From the NCBI GenBank assembly GCA_902619265.1, contig CACNDL010000001.1, forward strand, positions 62,001-126,000: a stretch of 64,000 nt of DNA. The letters run 5' to 3'. The DNA comes from an uncultured SAR86 cluster bacterium. GTDB taxonomy: Bacteria > Pseudomonadota > Gammaproteobacteria > Magnimaribacterales > TMED112. The translations under genes were made by a program, and so were the position numbers. The notes under the pieces were generated by a model. That model was given only the letters and a program-made list of their open reading frames with translations, searched no databases and was not told where the DNA came from. The stretch's first letter is position 1, and each line of letters starts with the position of its first letter. This document shows positions 19,869-27,757 of this stretch, piece after piece.

Positions 19869-21099
19869 AATTTTAGCTCTTTTGCTTTGCGCAAATTCTT
19901 TAATATCTCAAGAGTTAGATAGAGTTGCTGTGATCGTTAATGACGGTGTTGTGTTGGAGTCAGACATTCAGCAAAGAATTGCTGATTTTAAAAAAAATGC
20001 CACTCTTAATGGTGAAAAAATTCCATCAGATGAAATTCTTAGAGAAGATATTCAAGAACAACTAATAACCGCTGAAATTCAACTTCAAATTGCGGATAGA
20101 GTAGGAATTAAAATCAGTGATGAAGAATTGAACCTTACTGTCAAAAGACTTGCTCAGCAAAACAACCTAAGTATTGAAGAATTTATTAAAGTTGTCGAGG
20201 AAAGAGGAGATTCCTACTCAGACTTAAGGGAAGAAGTCCGAAAAAATTTAAAGATAAATAGAGTTCAACAAGGTCGAATTCAAAATAAAATTCAGATCAG
20301 TAGAGATGAATTAGCAAATTTTTTGGAAACCGAAGAAGCTCAGAATCAACTTGGACCTGAGCTAAAAGTAAGGCAAATTCTTATTAGAAACAACTCTTCA
20401 AAAAATGCCGACACAGTTTATCAAGAAGCATTATCCGGTTTAGAAAATGGAATAAATATAGAGAATTTAATCTCTACTTTTTCAGAAGATAATGATTCAG
20501 GGGATCTGGGTTGGAGAAAATTACCAGCTTTCCCAGAACTCTTCTCTGATTATATTAAAGATATGAAAATTGGGGATCTCTCTGTGCCTATCAAAAGTGG
20601 TGCGGGTAATCACATTCTATACTTGGAAGATAAGCGAGGGCCAACTGTTTTATTCGAGAAACAATGGGATGTTAGACATATCCTGCTCATACCAAATCGA
20701 ATCAGACCTGATGCTGCAAGTGAAAATCTAATAAAAGAAATCAAGAATAGAATAGAGTCTGGAGAGAGTTTTAGTGAACTAGCATCAGAATATTCTGATG
20801 ATCCTGGCTCAAAGCAAGAAGGTGGAAATCTGGGCTGGGCTGGCGAAGGAGTTTATGATGATGAATTTGAAAGGCAAATGATTAAATCGAATCTTAATGA
20901 AATTACTGATCCATTTTTAAGTCAATTCGGGTGGCATATTTTAGAAGTGCTTGGGACAAGAGTTGAAGACAAAACTAATGAAAATGTTGAGGATAGAGCT
21001 TTTTCCTATCTATTTAACAGAAAGTTTCAAGAAGAACTAGAAACAGACTTACAAGAATTGAGAGCTGATGCTTTCGTTGAGATCAAGGAGCTTGATTAA
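19849..21099 (+). CDS. surA: Periplasmic chaperone/peptidyl-prolyl isomerase SurA
   Basis: Chaperone for outer membrane proteins including LptD. The 416 aa protein has a signal peptide (about 1-20), a SurA N-domain beginning DRVAVIVNDGVVLESDI, and two parvulin domains. The first has VRQILIRNNS ... GDLGWRKLPAFPELF; the second has VRHILLIPNRIRPD ... SDDPGSKQEGGNLGW. There is a short C-terminal helix. Family length is about 430 aa. The start lies inside the lptD end. Confidence 0.95.
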   Translation: MMDYLIRILALLLCANSLISQELDRVAVIVNDGVVLESDIQQRIADFKKNATLNGEKIPSDEILREDIQEQLITAEIQLQIADRVGIKISDEELNLTVKRLAQQNNLSIEEFIKVVEERGDSYSDLREEVRKNLKINRVQQGRIQNKIQISRDELANFLETEEAQNQLGPELKVRQILIRNNSSKNADTVYQEALSGLENGINIENLISTFSEDNDSGDLGWRKLPAFPELFSDYIKDMKIGDLSVPIKSGAGNHILYLEDKRGPTVLFEKQWDVRHILLIPNRIRPDAASENLIKEIKNRIESGESFSELASEYSDDPGSKQEGGNLGWAGEGVYDDEFERQMIKSNLNEITDPFLSQFGWHILEVLGTRVEDKTNENVEDRAFSYLFNRKFQEELETDLQELRADAFVEIKELD

Positions 21100-22063
21100 T
21101 AAACCTACTTTTGTTTCTTTAGGCGACCCTTCTGGTATCGGTCCTGAAGTTTTTATAAAAGCTATAAAAGATCAAAGGCTAAGACAACATTTGTCTAAAA
21201 TCATCTTAGTTTCTTCACCAAAAGTTATTGAAGGTGCAATATCAGCTCTAGACGTGAAACAGAAGATAAACCCTATTTCTGATGTAAATGAAGCTCAGCC
21301 TGATTCAGTCAATCTCATAAATATAGATGGTTGCCAGGATTTTGTATTAGGAAAACCAACTTTCAATAATTCAAGTTTTATCATTGAGTGTTTATCAACA
21401 GCTGCTGATCTAGCACTAAAAAATTCTTCAAGTTTAGTAACTGGTCCATTAAACAAAAGCATCATTCAAAAACATATACAAAACTTTACGGGTCATACAG
21501 AGTTTTTGAAGAAAAAATTTAATGCTAATGAAGTTTTAATGTACATGACTAATGGAGATTTGCATCTAGGAATTACCACAACCCATGTGCCTCTAAGAGT
21601 GGTGCCCAATGTTATTTCGAGAGATCTAATCAAAAATAAATATAAGCTTTTGCATCATGGTCTTATAGATATTTTCAAATTAGCAAATCCAAAAATTGCT
21701 GTGCTTGGAATTAACCCACATGCAGGAGAATTTGGCACAATTGGTGATGAAGAACAAAATGTTATTATGCCGACGATTGATGAGTTACAACATGAAGGAT
21801 ATGATGCAAATGGACCTATATCCGCTGATACAGTATTTACACAAACTAAATATGATGCAGTTTTATCAATGTATCACGATCAAGCATTGCCCGTTCTTAA
21901 AGCTATCGACTTTTACAAAACTGTGAATATCACATTAGGTTTGCCTTTCTTGAGAGTATCTGTTGATCACGGCACAGCTGAAGACATTGCAAAAGATTAT
22001 TCTGCGAATTATGACAGCATGATGGAAGCATTATTAATTTCGATAGCTAGAAATGAAGCTTAA
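21068..22063 (+). CDS. pdxA: 4-hydroxythreonine-4-phosphate dehydrogenase
   Basis: NAD- and metal-dependent enzyme of pyridoxal phosphate synthesis. Up to 331 aa, with SLGDPSGIGPEV at the N-terminus, SLVTGPLNKSII, NFTGHTEFL (metal His), GINPHAGEFG (His) and MYHDQALPVLK (His). The annotated ATG at 21068 lies 32 bp inside surA. A strong AAGGAG at 21085-21090 suggests that the start may be later, at TTG 21092 or even ATT 21095, which would give the usual short N-terminus. The 3' end overlaps rsmA by 11 bp. Confidence 0.95.
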   Translation: MLSLRSRSLINKPTFVSLGDPSGIGPEVFIKAIKDQRLRQHLSKIILVSSPKVIEGAISALDVKQKINPISDVNEAQPDSVNLINIDGCQDFVLGKPTFNNSSFIIECLSTAADLALKNSSSLVTGPLNKSIIQKHIQNFTGHTEFLKKKFNANEVLMYMTNGDLHLGITTTHVPLRVVPNVISRDLIKNKYKLLHHGLIDIFKLANPKIAVLGINPHAGEFGTIGDEEQNVIMPTIDELQHEGYDANGPISADTVFTQTKYDAVLSMYHDQALPVLKAIDFYKTVNITLGLPFLRVSVDHGTAEDIAKDYSANYDSMMEALLISIARNEA

Positions 22064-22808
22064 AAGATCACTAGGACAGAATTTTTTAACAGATAGTTTT
22101 TTTCTTGAAAAAATAGTTCAGAGTTCTCAAATTCAGAAGTTGGATGATGTAATTGAAATTGGTTCAGGAGATGGAGCGCTGACTGAACTTATCCTTAAAA
22201 AATCTAATAGTCTCACAGCAATTGAAATTGATCCAAGATTTAGTGAAAAGTTACGAAAAAAGCATATTGACGAAAATTTTCAAATACATAATAAGGACTT
22301 TTTAAAAATAGATCTAAATGAAATTAACTTTGAAGATAAGGTTATCATGGGGAACCTTCCATACAATGTTTCATCTCAAATAATTTTTCGACTTCTTGAA
22401 TCAGGCCTTAAATTTAGGCATTGTGTCTTCTTGATACAAAAAGAATTAGCAAATAGGTTTCTTACAAATCAAAAAGCAACAAAAATATCAATTCAATGCC
22501 AATTATTCTGTGAAATCGAGCCTTTATTTGACATACCACCAGATGCTTTTGAACCAAAACCAAAGGTTAATTCAACTCTAATTAAAATTACTCCTCACGA
22601 TAAGTATGCTAATTTCCGTATTAAATATAATTTATTGCAAGAAATTTTGTCTGTTTGTTTTGCTAATCCAAGGAAAAAAATATCAAGTGCATTAAAAAAG
22701 ATTGATTTATCAAGTGAATCATTTAATTTTGACTTAAATAAGAGGCCTGAGGAGCTTGAGATAAATAATTTTTTTGAAATACTAAATCTTTATGAAAACA
22801 AACTCTAA
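22053..22808 (+). CDS. rsmA: 16S rRNA dimethyladenosine transferase RsmA (KsgA)
   Basis: Dimethylates A1518 and A1519 of 16S rRNA as a late checkpoint of 30S assembly. The 251 aa protein has the N-terminal RSLGQNFLTD, SAM motif VIEIGSGDGALTE, catalytic NLPYNVSSQII, and the C-terminal helical domain ending in FANPRKKISSALK. It overlaps pdxA and apaH. apaG, which usually lies between rsmA and apaH in E. coli-type operons, is absent. Confidence 0.96.
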   Translation: MKLKRSLGQNFLTDSFFLEKIVQSSQIQKLDDVIEIGSGDGALTELILKKSNSLTAIEIDPRFSEKLRKKHIDENFQIHNKDFLKIDLNEINFEDKVIMGNLPYNVSSQIIFRLLESGLKFRHCVFLIQKELANRFLTNQKATKISIQCQLFCEIEPLFDIPPDAFEPKPKVNSTLIKITPHDKYANFRIKYNLLQEILSVCFANPRKKISSALKKIDLSSESFNFDLNKRPEELEINNFFEILNLYENKL

Positions 22809-23610
22809 ATATGTTATTGGCGATATCCAGGGTTGTTACAAGGAATTTAAAAACCTTATAAAACTAATAGACCCAAATAAAGAAAATAAATTCTTGTGTG
22901 TTGGTGATTTAGTCAATAGAGGTCCTGAATCAGAGAAAGTAGTTGATTACGTGATTAAAAATAACGTGAAGAGTGTATTTGGAAATCATGATTTACATTT
23001 AATGGCAATACTTATTGGTGCCAGAAAACATAATAAAAAAAAGGATACTATGCAAAGGCTAATAAATAAAAATAAGGCAATTGAAATAATTGATTATTTT
23101 TCACAATTTTCATTTGCAAAAGTTGTTTCGAGCAATAAGAAAAAATCTTTAATCGTGCATGCAGGAGTTTTGCCAAGCTGGTCGCTAGATAACACTTTAA
23201 GTGCTAATGATGAGTTACAAGAAGATCTAAAAAAAGATCCGGAAGAATTTTTTTCGACAATGTACAGCGATCGAAGCAAAGCTATATCAAAATCAACTAA
23301 CAAGAAAAATAGAAGAAGGTACCTAATTAATGTTTTTACCAGAATGCGTTTTATTTCCGAAAAAAATAAACTTGACCTTCAAACAAAATTAAAAAAAGCT
23401 GGATCTAATAAATTTAATCCATGGTTCTCATATAAGCATAAATGCCTAAAGGATGTTGATAACATTATCTTTGGACATTGGGCAGCTTTGAATGGCGTTA
23501 CTAATCATAACAATATAAAAGGGATTGATTTAGGCTGTGTATGGGGAGGCTCTTTAGCAGCAATTAATATTGAAGATAAATCTATAATAACTGTGGATTC
23601 TGTCACATGA
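22792..23610 (+). CDS. apaH: Diadenosine tetraphosphatase ApaH
   Basis: Symmetrical Ap4A hydrolase, also able to remove Np4 caps from bacterial RNA. The 272 aa length is normal. The metallophosphoesterase motifs are VIGDIQGC, GDLVNRGP, GNHDLH, VHAG and FGHWAALNG. It overlaps rsmA upstream by 17 bp and cca downstream by 4 bp, so the five-gene run from lptD continues without gaps. Confidence 0.95.
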   Translation: MKTNSKYVIGDIQGCYKEFKNLIKLIDPNKENKFLCVGDLVNRGPESEKVVDYVIKNNVKSVFGNHDLHLMAILIGARKHNKKKDTMQRLINKNKAIEIIDYFSQFSFAKVVSSNKKKSLIVHAGVLPSWSLDNTLSANDELQEDLKKDPEEFFSTMYSDRSKAISKSTNKKNRRRYLINVFTRMRFISEKNKLDLQTKLKKAGSNKFNPWFSYKHKCLKDVDNIIFGHWAALNGVTNHNNIKGIDLGCVWGGSLAAINIEDKSIITVDSVT

Positions 23611-24608
23611 AGATTTTTAAAGTTGGTGGTGCTGTAAGAGATACCCAAATGGGTTTGAAGCCAAAAGATACTGATTGGGTGGTTGTAGGTTCCTCGCCAG
23701 AAGAAATGATTGAAAAAGGGTTTAAACAAGTTGGCAAAAATTTTCCAGTTTTTTTGCATCCAAATACAAACGAGGAATATGCATTAGCTAGAAAAGATAG
23801 AAAGACTGGCGTTGGTCATAAAAATTTCCAATTTAATTTTTCTCCGAGCGTAACATTAGAAGAAGATCTAGAAAGAAGAGATTTAACTATCAATTCCATG
23901 GCATTAGATGAAGATGGCAACCTTATTGATCCATTTAACGGCGCCAAAGATATTAAAAATAAATGTTTAAGACCAGTATCTCAGGCATTTTTTGAAGACC
24001 CATTAAGAGCGTTAAGAGTTGCTAGATTTAAGGCACAATTTCCTGAATTTTTTCTTCATGAAAGTATGGAGCAGGCACTTAATAAAATTTCTACATCAAA
24101 TGAGCTTTCAAAATTATCATCTGAAAGAGTTTGGGGAGAAGTAATGAGAGGCTTAGAGTATGATTTTAGCGAATTCTTGCAAATAATAAGAAACTATAAC
24201 CTTGATACACCTTGGTTTAATAAATTAACTGAGATTCCGAATATAAATTCAGATATTCCAGAAATAAAGTGGTGCGAAGTATCACAAGCAAATGAATTTG
24301 AATTTGCGGTGTGTTTGGAGATTCCAAAGAGCTTTTCAAAACAACTTTCACTGTGGAAAAAGTTTTTTGATTACGATAAAAAGGGGAATGTTAGTTATAA
24401 AGTTAAGTTTTTTGGAGATTTTTCAAAAAATAATTTGCGGGATGCTATTTATACACTTCAATTTTTTAAAGATATTAATTTAGAATGCATTCCTATTATA
24501 AAAGAGTATGCTAACTTTAACTTTGGTGCTTTGGCTTCTAATAAAAAACAAGAAATTGAGAGCGCTAAAGAAAAAGAACTAAAAAAAATAATAGAAAAAT
24601 ATGGCTAA
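23607..24608 (+). CDS. cca: CCA-adding tRNA nucleotidyltransferase
   Basis: Adds or repairs the 3' CCA of tRNAs. The 333 aa protein has the class II polymerase head: FKVGGAVRD, the catalytic DTDWVVVG, EEYALARKDRK, LEEDLERRDLTINSMALDEDG and DPFNGAKDI, followed by the neck segment DPLRALRVARFKA. It ends without the C-terminal HD phosphohydrolase domain found in the 412 aa E. coli enzyme, so it corresponds to the shorter, HD-less form. Confidence 0.93.
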   Translation: MKIFKVGGAVRDTQMGLKPKDTDWVVVGSSPEEMIEKGFKQVGKNFPVFLHPNTNEEYALARKDRKTGVGHKNFQFNFSPSVTLEEDLERRDLTINSMALDEDGNLIDPFNGAKDIKNKCLRPVSQAFFEDPLRALRVARFKAQFPEFFLHESMEQALNKISTSNELSKLSSERVWGEVMRGLEYDFSEFLQIIRNYNLDTPWFNKLTEIPNINSDIPEIKWCEVSQANEFEFAVCLEIPKSFSKQLSLWKKFFDYDKKGNVSYKVKFFGDFSKNNLRDAIYTLQFFKDINLECIPIIKEYANFNFGALASNKKQEIESAKEKELKKIIEKYG

Positions 24609-25329
24609 TAAAGTACTGATAACAGGTGGAGCGCAAAGAATTGGCAAAGCCTTAGTTAATCATTTTCATGCAAATGGTTGGAATATTATTTTCCAATATA
24701 GATCTTCAAAAATAGAAGCAGAATCAATCAAAGAGAAGCTTAATTCTGTTAGAGCAGAATCCTGTGAGATTATTCAATGTGATTTTGATGATAATGACTC
24801 TTGTAAAATCTTTTATGAAGAGTTAGAAGATAAATTAAATGGTCTCACTGCATTGATAAATAATGCTTCAACATTTTATCCAAAAAAACTTAGCGAAACA
24901 TCTCATGATGATTGGGTAAAACTAACTTCTTCAAATTTATACTTGCCAATTTTTCTTTCAAAATTTTGTTCTAATGAGCTGATTAAAAATAAAGGTCACA
25001 TTGTTAATATTGCTGACATTCATGCTGAACAAGGCTTAAGAAATTATACCGTTTATACTGCCGCAAAAGCAGGTCTATTGAATTTCACAAAATCTTTAGC
25101 AAAAGAATTAGCACCAAATGTATTAGTTAACTCAGTAAGTCCGGGCGCAATTCTCTGGGACGTAAACGAACCTAGTGCGGATAAAAAGAATGAGATATTA
25201 GCAAGCATTCCGATGAAAAGGATTGGTAATGAAAAGGATATTGTTGCAATAATTGATTATTTGCTTTCAAAAAATACTTATATGACTGGTAGAAATATTA
25301 ATATTGATGGAGGAAAATCTTTAGGATGA
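24601..25329 (+). CDS. Pteridine reductase-like SDR (FolM type)
   Basis: Short-chain dehydrogenase of 242 aa. LITGGAQRIGKAL, NNASTFYP, ADIHAEQGLRNYTVYTAAKAGL and VSPGAILW are the pattern of pteridine reductase/FolM proteins, which reduce dihydromonapterin or dihydrofolate with NADPH. TGGxxRIG replaces the classic TGxxxGIG, as in that subfamily. It overlaps cca by 8 bp and zapA by 4 bp. The pterin substrate is inferred from subfamily motifs only. Confidence 0.8.
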   Translation: MANKVLITGGAQRIGKALVNHFHANGWNIIFQYRSSKIEAESIKEKLNSVRAESCEIIQCDFDDNDSCKIFYEELEDKLNGLTALINNASTFYPKKLSETSHDDWVKLTSSNLYLPIFLSKFCSNELIKNKGHIVNIADIHAEQGLRNYTVYTAAKAGLLNFTKSLAKELAPNVLVNSVSPGAILWDVNEPSADKKNEILASIPMKRIGNEKDIVAIIDYLLSKNTYMTGRNINIDGGKSLG

Positions 25330-25610
25330 ATGAGCAGAGAGTTGAGCTTTTCATTAAAGATAGAAAGTTTTCTTTCATGATCCCATTTAATGATTATGTA
25401 CCGTTTAAAAAAGCTGAAAAGAAAATTATAGATCTGATTGAAAACATTGAACATACAGAAGAACAGCTAGATGATGCAATTGTATACTCAGCTTTACAGC
25501 TGGCTATTGAAAATGAAAAGTTGATCACAAAAGAAACAGACGATAAGATGCAATCAGATGATGAAATATCACAATTAATAAATAAAATCGAAATATTTCT
25601 TAATCAATAA
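25326..25610 (+). CDS. zapA: Cell division protein ZapA
   Basis: 94 aa FtsZ-associated protein that bundles FtsZ filaments. The N-terminal VELFIKDRKFSFMIPF matches the family's first strands, and the C-terminal half is a long helix with coiled-coil character (residues 40-92). Weak sequence signatures are supported by context: zapA followed directly by 6S RNA and fau is the conserved gammaproteobacterial arrangement. Confidence 0.8.
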   Translation: MNEQRVELFIKDRKFSFMIPFNDYVPFKKAEKKIIDLIENIEHTEEQLDDAIVYSALQLAIENEKLITKETDDKMQSDDEISQLINKIEIFLNQ

Positions 25611-25645
25611 CTCCAAAAAACATAAAAATAGTTATATATTTAGAT

Positions 25646-25815
25646 TGTCTGAATCATTAGGTTTTCAGAATTTATTCTAGAACCGATAATGTAAATTAAG
25701 GGAAACAGATTTTATTTAGCTGTGCGTTACTTTTTCGATAGGGAAGCCTTACTAAATAAAAGAGTTGCCCACCTGTCCTTAGGGTTCAGGGTGACTGGAA
25801 ACAATGATTCAGATG
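25646..25815 (+). ncRNA. ssrS: 6S RNA
   Basis: Global regulator RNA that binds sigma70 RNA polymerase by mimicking an open promoter. Support is threefold. Position is between zapA and fau. The segments GGGAAGCCTTA and CACCTGTCCTTAGGGTTCAGGG resemble E. coli 6S. The fold also fits. A long closing stem pairs 25647-25658 plus 25661-25668 with 25795-25814 (20 pairs with an AG bulge). An apical stem pairs 25710-25719 with 25752-25761 (10 perfect pairs). Between them lies the large internal bubble. The length of about 170 nt is close to the usual 180-185. The 3' arm includes the first fau ATG. Ends are estimated from the fold. Confidence 0.85.
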
Positions 25816-26349
25816 TCTAAGTTAAAAATTAGAAAGTATTTCATAGAACAGAGAGATAAACTTTCTACAGAAAAGAGAATTCTTTTAACTTCAAAAATTA
25901 ATAGAAACCTCGAACTTCAAAAAGAATATATTGTTGCTAAAAACATAGCTAGTTTTAGGGCTTTCAGAAATGAACCTCAGCCAACTCAACTAATAAATAA
26001 AATTTATCATTATCCAAAAATTTCTAAAGCTGGATTAACTTTTCATACAGATAGCAAAGGTTTCAAACTAAACAAATATGGAATAGAGGAACCAATTGAA
26101 AAACAGTCAATACCACTTAATGAAATAGATATTTTCCTTGTCCCGCTGATATCTTTTAATAAAAATCTGCACCGAGTGGGTTTTGGAAACGGTTATTACG
26201 ATAAAACTTTAAGCCAATTGCTTGGAATAGCCGATAAACCAAAATTTTGGGGGATTTGTTACGATTTTCAATTATCTGAGACTAATTTTGAAACAGAGTT
26301 TGATGTAAGATTAGATAGAGTGATCTCTGATAAAAAAGTCTATGTCTGA
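25813..26349 (+). CDS. fau: 5-formyltetrahydrofolate cyclo-ligase
   Basis: Converts 5-formyl-THF to 5,10-methenyl-THF, salvaging a stored folate. The 178 aa product (181 aa if the ATG at 25804 is used) has KIRKYFIEQRDKLS at the start and the signature GFGNGYYDKTL near residue 130. Both candidate ATGs lie in the 3' arm of the 6S RNA. I prefer 25813 because it leaves the usual short N-terminus. E. coli ygfA also follows ssrS. It overlaps rpiA by 8 bp. Confidence 0.92.
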   Translation: MSKLKIRKYFIEQRDKLSTEKRILLTSKINRNLELQKEYIVAKNIASFRAFRNEPQPTQLINKIYHYPKISKAGLTFHTDSKGFKLNKYGIEEPIEKQSIPLNEIDIFLVPLISFNKNLHRVGFGNGYYDKTLSQLLGIADKPKFWGICYDFQLSETNFETEFDVRLDRVISDKKVYV

Positions 26350-27001
26350 AAAATATAATGCTGCTTTAGGCGCTTATGAATTAATAGCAAAAGGTAAGGA
26401 GCCATTAATATTAGGCATTGGAACTGGTAGTACAGCTGATCAGTTTACGGAACATTTCCTCCCAAAATTAAGAAAAAGAATAAATGAAGTTTTTTCCAGC
26501 TCCGATAGAACAACAAATCTATTAAAGAATTTAGGTTTTCGAGTAAGTGATTATGACCCTGAGGTTGGTCTGGATTTCTACGTAGACGGTGCTGATGAAG
26601 TCGACGAAAATCTTAATTTAATAAAAGGTGGTGGTGGTGCCCATACTAACGAAAAGAAGCTAGCTAAAATTGCTGAAAGTTTTATATGTATAGTAGATGA
26701 ATCAAAAATTGTTCAAACTCTTGGAAAGTTTCCTCTTCCCATTGAAATTGATATTAATCAGAATGACAAAGTATTATTTGAGCTAAAAAAGTATTCAAAA
26801 ACCATTCTTCGCAGAGAATTATTGAGCGATAACAATAATTATATTTATGATCTTCATGACTTTAAAATTTCTGACCCTAAAAAAATTGAAACTGAAATTT
26901 TATCAATAACTGGTGTAGTAGACGTTGGCATATTTGCTATTAATAAGCCACAAATAGTTATTGTTGGAGAAAATTCAAGTTACAGATTGATTGAATCTTG
27001 A
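26342..27001 (+). CDS. rpiA: Ribose-5-phosphate isomerase A
   Basis: Interconverts ribose 5-phosphate and ribulose 5-phosphate. The 219 aa protein shows GIGTGSTADQF (phosphate loop), SSDRTTNLL, DGADEVDENLNLIKGGGGAH (catalytic Asp and Lys region) and VDESKIVQTLG. The usual GGGGALLREK reads GGGGAHTNEK here, a mild variation next to the active site. Co-oriented with fau. The 3' end overlaps the convergent peroxidase gene by 22 bp. Confidence 0.95.
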   Translation: MSEKYNAALGAYELIAKGKEPLILGIGTGSTADQFTEHFLPKLRKRINEVFSSSDRTTNLLKNLGFRVSDYDPEVGLDFYVDGADEVDENLNLIKGGGGAHTNEKKLAKIAESFICIVDESKIVQTLGKFPLPIEIDINQNDKVLFELKKYSKTILRRELLSDNNNYIYDLHDFKISDPKKIETEILSITGVVDVGIFAINKPQIVIVGENSSYRLIES

Positions 27002-27507
27002 ATTGCAGAAACAATTAAATCGTCTTCAGGATCAATCCTATGTGAAAAGCTTTTGATATTACCTTCAGGCGTGATTAGGTATTTATGAAAGTTCCAAGAA
27101 GGCCTATCACTTGTTAACTTATATAATTTTTTGTAAAAAGGGTGATTTGTTGAATTTTTTACGTTTGTTATTGAAAATAATGGGAAGGAAACATCGAAAG
27201 TTGATTTACAAAACTCACTTACTTTTTCTTCATCATTAAATTCTTGGCCTAAAAAATTTCTAGATGGAAAACCCAAAACTGTAAATTTTTTGTCTTTGAA
27301 TCTTCTTTGTAAGGATTCGAGCTGTTCGTATTGATATGTAAAACCACACTTGCTTGCTGTATTAACTACAAGTATTGTGTGGTTATCGTACTCACATAAA
27401 TTTTTAAGTTGATTTTCGTTTAAAACTTTTACATCTGTATCAAGCAAATCACTACAAGGAAATGCACTAAAACTAAAAAAGATTGCGAATATAACAAGTT
27501 TTTTCAT
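26980..27507 (-). CDS. Glutathione peroxidase family protein, exported
   Basis: Thiol peroxidase of the GPx/BtuE family, 175 aa with a signal peptide (residues 1-18), so probably periplasmic. The peroxidatic Cys is in NTASKCGFTYQYEQL, and WNFHKYLI supplies the Trp-Asn of the catalytic tetrad. The usual GFPCNQF block reads GFPSRNF, replacing the Cys and the conserved Gln. Similar GFPS-type variants probably exist in environmental bacteria, but I cannot verify this here. A ribosome binding site AGGTAAAA precedes the ATG. The 27 aa membrane ORF lies just upstream on the same strand. Confidence 0.87.
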   Translation of the reverse strand: MKKLVIFAIFFSFSAFPCSDLLDTDVKVLNENQLKNLCEYDNHTILVVNTASKCGFTYQYEQLESLQRRFKDKKFTVLGFPSRNFLGQEFNDEEKVSEFCKSTFDVSFPLFSITNVKNSTNHPFYKKLYKLTSDRPSWNFHKYLITPEGNIKSFSHRIDPEDDLIVSAIQDSINL

Positions 27508-27528
27508 ATTTTTACCTAGGGTGTTATT

Positions 27529-27612
27529 TTAGACTGATGAGATACCAAGTAAAAGCACTGCAAAAATCGTGAAGAGGATAACTAATTCTATGTTGTCTGC
27601 AAATTTTTCCAT
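27529..27612 (-). CDS. Small 27-residue membrane protein candidate
   Basis: The ORF is too short for the ORF track. The predicted peptide MEKFADNIELVILFTIFAVLLLGISSV has an acidic/basic N-terminus followed by one 17-residue hydrophobic span, typical of tiny single-pass membrane proteins. A purine-rich AGAGAAAG sits 2 to 9 bases before the ATG. It lies 21 bp upstream of the glutathione peroxidase on the same strand and behind a hairpin-rich leader. I do not recognise a family. Chance occurrence is possible, but the hydrophobic profile and ribosome binding site are in its favour. Confidence 0.45.
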   Translation of the reverse strand: MEKFADNIELVILFTIFAVLLLGISSV

Positions 27613-27631
27613 ACTTTCTCTTAAAATGCTT

Positions 27632-27697
27632 GGGGCCGAAGCCCCTCGCGTGTCAGTCATGGGGGAGAGGAGAGACTGACTAATACAAATATAATAA
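27632..27697 (-). ncRNA. Structured leader or small RNA with two hairpins
   Basis: On the minus strand a 7-bp stem (GTCAGTC/GACTGAC, 27652-27658 with 27674-27680) encloses a C-rich 15-nt loop, TCTCCTCTCCCCCAT. A second stem, GGGGC-TTCG-GCCCC (27632-27645), is closed by the extra-stable cUUCGg tetraloop. That tetraloop argues for transcription of the minus strand. A minus-strand TATAAT (27704-27709) would start RNA near 27697. No U-run follows hairpin two, so it may be a leader of the 27 aa ORF and not a terminated sRNA. Confidence 0.4.
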
Positions 27698-27721
27698 ATA
27701 TTTATTATATAATATCAATAG

Positions 27722-27754
27722 TTTTTATAAATAAATACTACTTATTTATAAAAA
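27722..27754 (-). terminator. AT-only hairpin after the L,D-transpeptidase gene
   Basis: A perfect 13-bp inverted repeat (TTTTTATAAATAA and TTATTTATAAAAA, 7-nt spacer ATACTAC) begins 4 bp beyond the stop of the leftward L,D-transpeptidase gene. It contains only A and T in the stem. It could stop or stabilise the 3' end of the long leftward miaB-to-LDT transcript, but a GC-free stem makes an atypical intrinsic terminator. Confidence 0.35.
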
Positions 27755-27757
27755 TAA

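Noticed and set aside
22792-22808. apaG between rsmA and apaH
   Set aside because: rsmA and apaH overlap by 17 bp, so there is no room for it; apaG is absent from this position.
26980-27507. Glutathione peroxidase considered a decayed gene because GFPCNQF reads GFPSRNF
   Set aside because: Frame, peroxidatic Cys, Trp-Asn pair, signal peptide and length are intact; the variant motif probably marks a natural subgroup.
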